From assembly GCA_037444705.1 (NCBI GenBank), contig JBBILY010000054.1, positions 1 through 17,399 of the forward strand: a stretch of 17,399 nt of DNA. The letters run 5' to 3'. The number at the start of each line of letters is the position of its first letter. The stretch's first letter is position 1. The position numbers were made by a program, and so were the translations under genes. Positions 13,640 through 17,399 of this stretch are shown one piece after another. The notes under the pieces were generated by a model. It was given only the letters and a program-made list of their open reading frames with translations. It did not search any database and was not told the origin of the DNA. Source of the stretch: DATCYX01 sp037444705 (GTDB taxonomy: Bacteria > Chloroflexota > Anaerolineae > Anaerolineales > UBA4823).

Positions 13640-16600
13640 ATGGCTGATTGCGCCCAATGCGGCTTCAGTAACCCTGCGGGCATGCGTTTCTGCGGCAATT
13701 GTGGTCGCCCCCTGACATTGCCCAGCGGTGAACCACTGCTCCATACCACTTATTCAAGTAACGCCCCTGCGATTTCACCTTCCGAGCAAATGGGGGTGAT
13801 GATGGGAGCCGACTTGCTGGAACGCATGCGCGCCGCCGGCCTGGAGGCGGCCGGGCAACAACGGCATGTCACCGTCTTGTTCGCTGACCTTGCTGGCTAT
13901 ACGCAACTCGCCGGCCAGCTGGACAACGAAGACCTGTATGACCTGATGGGACACTTCCTGCGGACCTTGATCAACGAGGTCTATCAATACGAAGGCATCG
14001 TAGATAAACTCATCGGCGATGGCTTGATGGCCCTTTTCGGCGCCCCTATCGCCCATGAAAATAACGCCGAGCGCGCCTTGCGGGCTGCCCTGGGGATGCA
14101 AGCCAGCCTGGCCGATCTAAACCGGCGCATCTGCCAGCGCCTGGGGGTGGAACTGCACCTGCGGGTAGGGCTGCATAGTGGCCAGGTGATCGTCGGTGGC
14201 CTGGGCGCTAACATGCTTATGGACTATACCGCCATCGGCGACACGGTCAACCTGGCGCATCGTCTCGAAGAAGCCGCAGCGCAAGACACCACCCTGGTCA
14301 GCCAGGCCGTTTATCGCCAGACCTGTTCCCTGTTTGACTTTGAGAGCCTGCCCCCACTACACCTGAAGGGATTCCCTCAACCCATGCAGGCTTATCGCCT
14401 GCTCGGCCCCAAACCCCACCCGGGCAGGGTGCGCGGCATCGAAGGCTTGCGCGCCCCCATGGTGGGCCGCCAACAAGAACTTGAACTGCTCAGGCGTAGC
14501 GTCCTGGCTCTCACCACTCATGGCCTGGGGGGATTTATCTGGATCAGCGGCGAGGCGGGCATTGGTAAAAGCCGCCTGGTAGCCGAATTCAAACAACTTC
14601 TCCCCACCTCGCTGCGTCTGGTAGAAGGCTCCAGCCTGACCTACCGCCGCTCTGTCTCTTATTGGATTTTTCTGGACCTGCTGCGCAATTACCTGGGTGT
14701 GACGCCTGACATGACCGAAGCCGAAATCAGCCAGCGCCTGGCTNNNNNNNNNNNNNNNNNAGTATGCGGTAAACGTGCCTTTGAACTGCTGCCTTATCTG
14801 GAGTTCCTCTTCTCGCTTAAACCATCCAACCCCTCAGCCGCTGAGCACATCCGCTACCTGGAAGCCAGCCAATTGCGCCAACACATCTTCCTGGCTGTGC
14901 GCGACCTGTTGCTGGCCGAAGCCCAACGCCAACCGCTCCTGCTTATCCTGGAGGATTTGCATTGGGCAGACGAGGCCTCCCTGGAACTGTTGCTCTTTTT
15001 GCTAGAGGCCGTGCGCCATGCCCCTTTGCTGATCCTGGCTGTCTCACGTCAGACAGAAGACCGCGCCCTGGAGCGTATCACTCAATGGGCGGTTAAACAT
15101 CTGGCTGAACGCTTTATCCCCATCCACCTGCGCAACCTTTCCCCAGAGCAAAGCCATCAACTCTTGCTGCAATTGCTGAGCGTCCCCGATTTTCCCGAGC
15201 ATCTACGGCAGAACATCCTTAAGCGCGCTGATGGCGTACCCTTCTATCTTGAAGAAATCCTGCGCATGCTGATTGATGGCGGCATCCTGCACAAATCCAA
15301 TGGTGGATGGCACGTGGTAGAGACGCTGGATGACAACCAACTGGGTGTACCGGAAACCTTGCAGGAATTGATTCTGGCGCGTTTTGATCGCCTTCCGCCT
15401 TTTCACCGCCGCCTTTTGCAGATGGCGGCCGTGATCGGCCATCAGTTCCAACTCCGCTTGCTCACGGCGCTCTTGCCACCTGAAGAAAGGACAAATGTGG
15501 ACCAGGCGCTAAAACATCTGGTGGAGCGAGAATTCATTCTGCCCATCGCTGAAGCGCCTAACCCGGTTTATGCTTTTCGTCACGTGCTCATGTCAGAAGC
15601 CATCTACGCCACGCTGCTCAAACGCCAACGCAGCCAGTTACACGGCCAGGTGGGTGAAGCTATCGAGCAACTTTATGCCGACCGTCTGGAGGAGCACGTA
15701 GAATTGCTTGCCCGCCACTATTCCTGGAGCCCGCGCCTGGATCGTGCCCTGCATTACTTAATTGCCGCCGGGCAAAAGGCCGCTTCGAGTTTCATCAATG
15801 AGCAGGCGCTCTTCCACTTCAACCAGGCCCTGGATCTCCTACCCAAGGTACCTCATACCCCGCTGCAGGCGCTGCATGTCAACCTCGGGCTGGGAGATGT
15901 GCAATCTTTAATCGGCAACTATTCCGCTGCCCTTCAGCATTATGAGGCCGCTTTGGCGGCTGCCACAGCCGAGGCCGGGCCAAGCGCCATCACCCTCAGG
16001 AGCACTCTGCAACGCAAGATTGCCCGCACCCTGGAACGGCAAGGGGATTATGAAGCAGCACTATCCCGCCTCTCGCTGGCGTTGCAGGCTCTGAACGCGA
16101 TGACTGAGCCTTCTTCAATCGAGAAAGCCCAAATCTTGAGCGACATTGGCTGGATCCACTTTCGCCAGGGGAATTTCGTAGAGGCCGAAAAGTTGCTAAG
16201 CCAGGCTTTGAGCCTGGTCGAAAACAGCCGCGCTTACGATGTTATCGCCACGATTTATAACCGCCTCGGGGGGGTAGCCTACAATCAGGGCGATTGGAAT
16301 CGCACGGCCGACTATCTACGTAAAAGTATCGCCATTCGCGAATCCATTGGCGACCTGGTTGGGCTGGCAACCTCCTTCAACAACCTGGGCCTTTTAGGCA
16401 TCGAGATGGGAGACTTCGACAACGCCCTGGAAAACCTGACCCACAGTTTTGAACTGAAGAGCCGCCTGGGTCAGACAGAGGGGATCAGCATGACCCTCAA
16501 TAACTTAGGGTGGCTGCGTATCCAGCGCGGTGAACTGGATGAGGCCGCCCAATGCCTCAAGCAGGCGCTGGAACTGGCGCGCCAGATCGGCTACACCTCA

Positions 16601-17143
16601 TTGATCGCCGAAGTGCTCAAGAACCAGGGCGAACTCTATCTGAAGTCTGAGGCCTACGATAAGGCCACGCAAGCGCTGACCGAAGCCGCCCAAATCCTGA
16701 ACGAATTAGGCACACGCGATCAATTGGTGGACACCTATACCCTCCTCGGTCAGGCCGCTTTGAGTGCCGGAGATTTAAATGCTGCCCGCACATGCCTGGA
16801 TAAAATTCAAGATTTATCCATCTCCTTGAGCGACGAGACACGAGAACTCTCCTCCATACAACGAGGAGAATTCTGGCGATTTCGTGGCATGCTCGCTATG
16901 CACCTGGGGGAATGGGAAGCCGCGGCTCAATACCTGAAAATGAGCGAAAGAATCTTCCAGAGCCTGGGCAGCCGTCTGCATCAAGGTCGGGCTGCCTATC
17001 AATTGGGCCTCCTGGCTGAAGCCCAAGGGGATGCGCGCACCGCCCGCCTGCGCTACCGGGAGGCGGCCCTGCTATTCCGCAGCGTTGGCGCTCGGTTAGA
17101 TCAAAAAGGCGCTGAAGAGGCACATCAGCGCCTTTCAGACTGA
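13640..17143 (+). CDS. Zinc-ribbon / class III adenylyl cyclase / AAA ATPase / TPR protein
   Basis: A 1167-codon frame, including a scaffold gap. A zinc ribbon (CAQCG, then CGNCG; residues 4-22) precedes a class III cyclase domain (about 75-255). The catalytic residues are readable: D83 in VLFADLAGYT, K123 and D127 in VDKLIGDGLM, T197 in DYTAIGDTVN, N204 and R208 in VNLAHRLE. Thr in place of the usual purine-binding Asp is the mark of class IIIb enzymes, many of them bicarbonate-responsive. An AAA/STAND-type ATPase follows (MVGRQQEL at 274, P-loop GEAGIGKS 304-311, Walker B LLILEDLHWAD about 434-444). Many TPRs fill about 700-1160. The likely reaction is ATP to cAMP. The 17 N keep the frame open but may hide an unknown length. 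No Shine-Dalgarno precedes the ATG. Confidence 0.9.
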   Translation: MADCAQCGFSNPAGMRFCGNCGRPLTLPSGEPLLHTTYSSNAPAISPSEQMGVMMGADLLERMRAAGLEAAGQQRHVTVLFADLAGYTQLAGQLDNEDLYDLMGHFLRTLINEVYQYEGIVDKLIGDGLMALFGAPIAHENNAERALRAALGMQASLADLNRRICQRLGVELHLRVGLHSGQVIVGGLGANMLMDYTAIGDTVNLAHRLEEAAAQDTTLVSQAVYRQTCSLFDFESLPPLHLKGFPQPMQAYRLLGPKPHPGRVRGIEGLRAPMVGRQQELELLRRSVLALTTHGLGGFIWISGEAGIGKSRLVAEFKQLLPTSLRLVEGSSLTYRRSVSYWIFLDLLRNYLGVTPDMTEAEISQRLAXXXXXXVCGKRAFELLPYLEFLFSLKPSNPSAAEHIRYLEASQLRQHIFLAVRDLLLAEAQRQPLLLILEDLHWADEASLELLLFLLEAVRHAPLLILAVSRQTEDRALERITQWAVKHLAERFIPIHLRNLSPEQSHQLLLQLLSVPDFPEHLRQNILKRADGVPFYLEEILRMLIDGGILHKSNGGWHVVETLDDNQLGVPETLQELILARFDRLPPFHRRLLQMAAVIGHQFQLRLLTALLPPEERTNVDQALKHLVEREFILPIAEAPNPVYAFRHVLMSEAIYATLLKRQRSQLHGQVGEAIEQLYADRLEEHVELLARHYSWSPRLDRALHYLIAAGQKAASSFINEQALFHFNQALDLLPKVPHTPLQALHVNLGLGDVQSLIGNYSAALQHYEAALAAATAEAGPSAITLRSTLQRKIARTLERQGDYEAALSRLSLALQALNAMTEPSSIEKAQILSDIGWIHFRQGNFVEAEKLLSQALSLVENSRAYDVIATIYNRLGGVAYNQGDWNRTADYLRKSIAIRESIGDLVGLATSFNNLGLLGIEMGDFDNALENLTHSFELKSRLGQTEGISMTLNNLGWLRIQRGELDEAAQCLKQALELARQIGYTSLIAEVLKNQGELYLKSEAYDKATQALTEAAQILNELGTRDQLVDTYTLLGQAALSAGDLNAARTCLDKIQDLSISLSDETRELSSIQRGEFWRFRGMLAMHLGEWEAAAQYLKMSERIFQSLGSRLHQGRAAYQLGLLAEAQGDARTARLRYREAALLFRSVGARLDQKGAEEAHQRLSD
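14744..14760. other. Assembly gap (17 N) within the cyclase/ATPase gene
   Basis: Seventeen undetermined bases interrupt the gene between ISQRLA and VCGKRAFELL, in the ATPase domain between P-loop and Walker B. The frame resumes correctly, but the true gap length is not known from the sequence. Confidence 0.99.
17103..17135 (-). terminator. Intrinsic terminator embedded in the convergent cyclase gene
   Basis: AAAGGCGCTGA (17105-17115) and TCAGCGCCTTT (17125-17135) form a perfect 11-pair stem with a nine-base loop. Read on the minus strand the stem is followed by TTTTTGA, the form of an intrinsic terminator for the WGD-repeat gene ending at 17182. It lies inside the last codons of the cyclase gene. 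On the plus strand no T-run follows. Confidence 0.65.
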
Positions 17144-17157
17144 ATTCTCTGCGCTCT

Positions 17158-17176
17158 AATCGGACAACATCCGATT
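17158..17176. terminator. Short inverted repeat between convergent genes
   Basis: AATCGGA and TCCGATT form a perfect seven-pair stem with loop CAACA, 15 bases after the cyclase stop. There is no T-run, so it is at best a weak terminator or an mRNA 3'-end stabiliser for the cyclase. Confidence 0.35.
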
Positions 17177-17181
17177 GTGAT

Positions 17182-17399
17182 CTATTGATCCCCCAACCAA
17201 TAGCCAATTTGCATCACGACATCGCCCCAGAAGCCGCGGTCGCCCCAGAAACCGCGATCACTTGAGAAATTGCCATCACCCCAAAAGCCACCGTCCGCCC
17301 AGAAGCCACCATCTCCCCAAAAACCGCCATCGCCCCAAAAGCCGCGCTGCCGCCACAAGCGCACGGGACCCCAAACGGCGCACGTCCCGGCGACGCCCG
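17182..17399 (-). CDS. C-terminal part of a protein ending in FWGD hexapeptide repeats
   Basis: A minus-strand frame enters from the right edge (GVAGTCAVWGPVRLWRQ) and ends at TAG 17182-17184. The visible 71 residues contain seven consecutive six-residue units of the form GFWGDG/R; one is altered to NFSSD and one to FWAD. The tail is VVMQIGYWLGDQ. Similar WGD-rich tails occur at the C-terminus of large secreted S8-type peptidases in Chloroflexota, as far as I recall. The catalytic part is outside the window, so the family is only a suggestion. A GTG at 17362-17364 is unlikely to be the real start because the frame continues open to the edge with protein-like sequence. Confidence 0.7.
   Translation of the reverse strand, partial: GVAGTCAVWGPVRLWRQRGFWGDGGFWGDGGFWADGGFWGDGNFSSDRGFWGDRGFWGDVVMQIGYWLGDQ
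17224..17349. repeat. Seven tandem 18-base units coding for FWGD hexapeptides
   Basis: Seven 18-base units lie head to tail (starting 17224, 17242, 17260, 17278, 17296, 17314, 17332), mostly of the form GCCCCAGAAGCCGCGGTC on the plus strand. They differ mainly at positions that keep the Gly-Phe-Trp-Gly-Asp reading. The third unit is the most diverged. Confidence 0.85.

Noticed and set aside
17224..17349. Regular 18-base repeats as a CRISPR array
   Set aside because: Units are head to tail without spacers and keep a Gly-Phe-Trp-Gly-Asp reading frame, so they are coding repeats.

Overview
The window looks like a piece of a draft or metagenome-assembled genome from a Chloroflexota bacterium, most likely Anaerolineae-like. 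This is inferred from zinc-ribbon N-termini on signalling proteins, a cyclase-AAA-TPR giant, PTATP-type linkers in exported proteins and a WGD-repeat C-terminus. It is not proved by a marker gene. A run of 17 N (14744-14760) marks a scaffold gap. No tRNA, rRNA, CRISPR array or transposase was seen.

Left part, minus strand, about 1-3342: a compact signalling operon reads zinc-ribbon histidine kinase, GAF histidine kinase, OmpR-type response regulator, then a helix-turn-helix protein cut by the window edge. Gaps are 8 bases, a 1-base overlap and 11 bases. A receiver-only response regulator (3478-3939) is transcribed divergently, followed by a small zinc-ribbon protein (4069-4365).

Middle, minus strand, 4356-7175: tdk, hpt and a CCA-adding/poly(A) polymerase-like enzyme form a nucleotide and RNA housekeeping operon behind a possible extended -10 promoter. 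On the plus strand, 7481-8767 holds a trypsin-like serine protease without a signal peptide, followed by a free-standing copy of its N-terminal domain broken by a one-base frameshift.

8790-10116, minus strand: a complete ribosomal-protein operon. It has a consensus promoter (TTGACA, 17 bases, TATAAT), a structured leader of about 134 bases, rplU, rpmA, an rpmE whose L31 domain is fused to an RNA polymerase alpha-CTD-like domain, and an intrinsic terminator.

10246-13236, minus strand: an AT-richer accessory cluster of exported or membrane-anchored proteins of unknown function. Two of its reading frames are interrupted by an in-frame TAG (codon 15 of one, codon 175 of the other). TAG is a normal terminator for at least four sound genes here, so nonsense mutation or base error is likelier than recoding.

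Right part, plus strand, 13640-17143: a zinc-ribbon, class III nucleotide cyclase, AAA ATPase and TPR protein with the layout of mammalian soluble adenylyl cyclase. It converges on the 3' end of a minus-strand gene whose C-terminus is seven FWGD-type hexapeptide repeats. That gene's apparent terminator lies inside the 3' end of the cyclase gene.

The strongest points for follow-up are the L31/alpha-CTD fusion, the rplU leader RNA, the duplicated protease N-domain with its frameshift, and the two amber-interrupted exported proteins.
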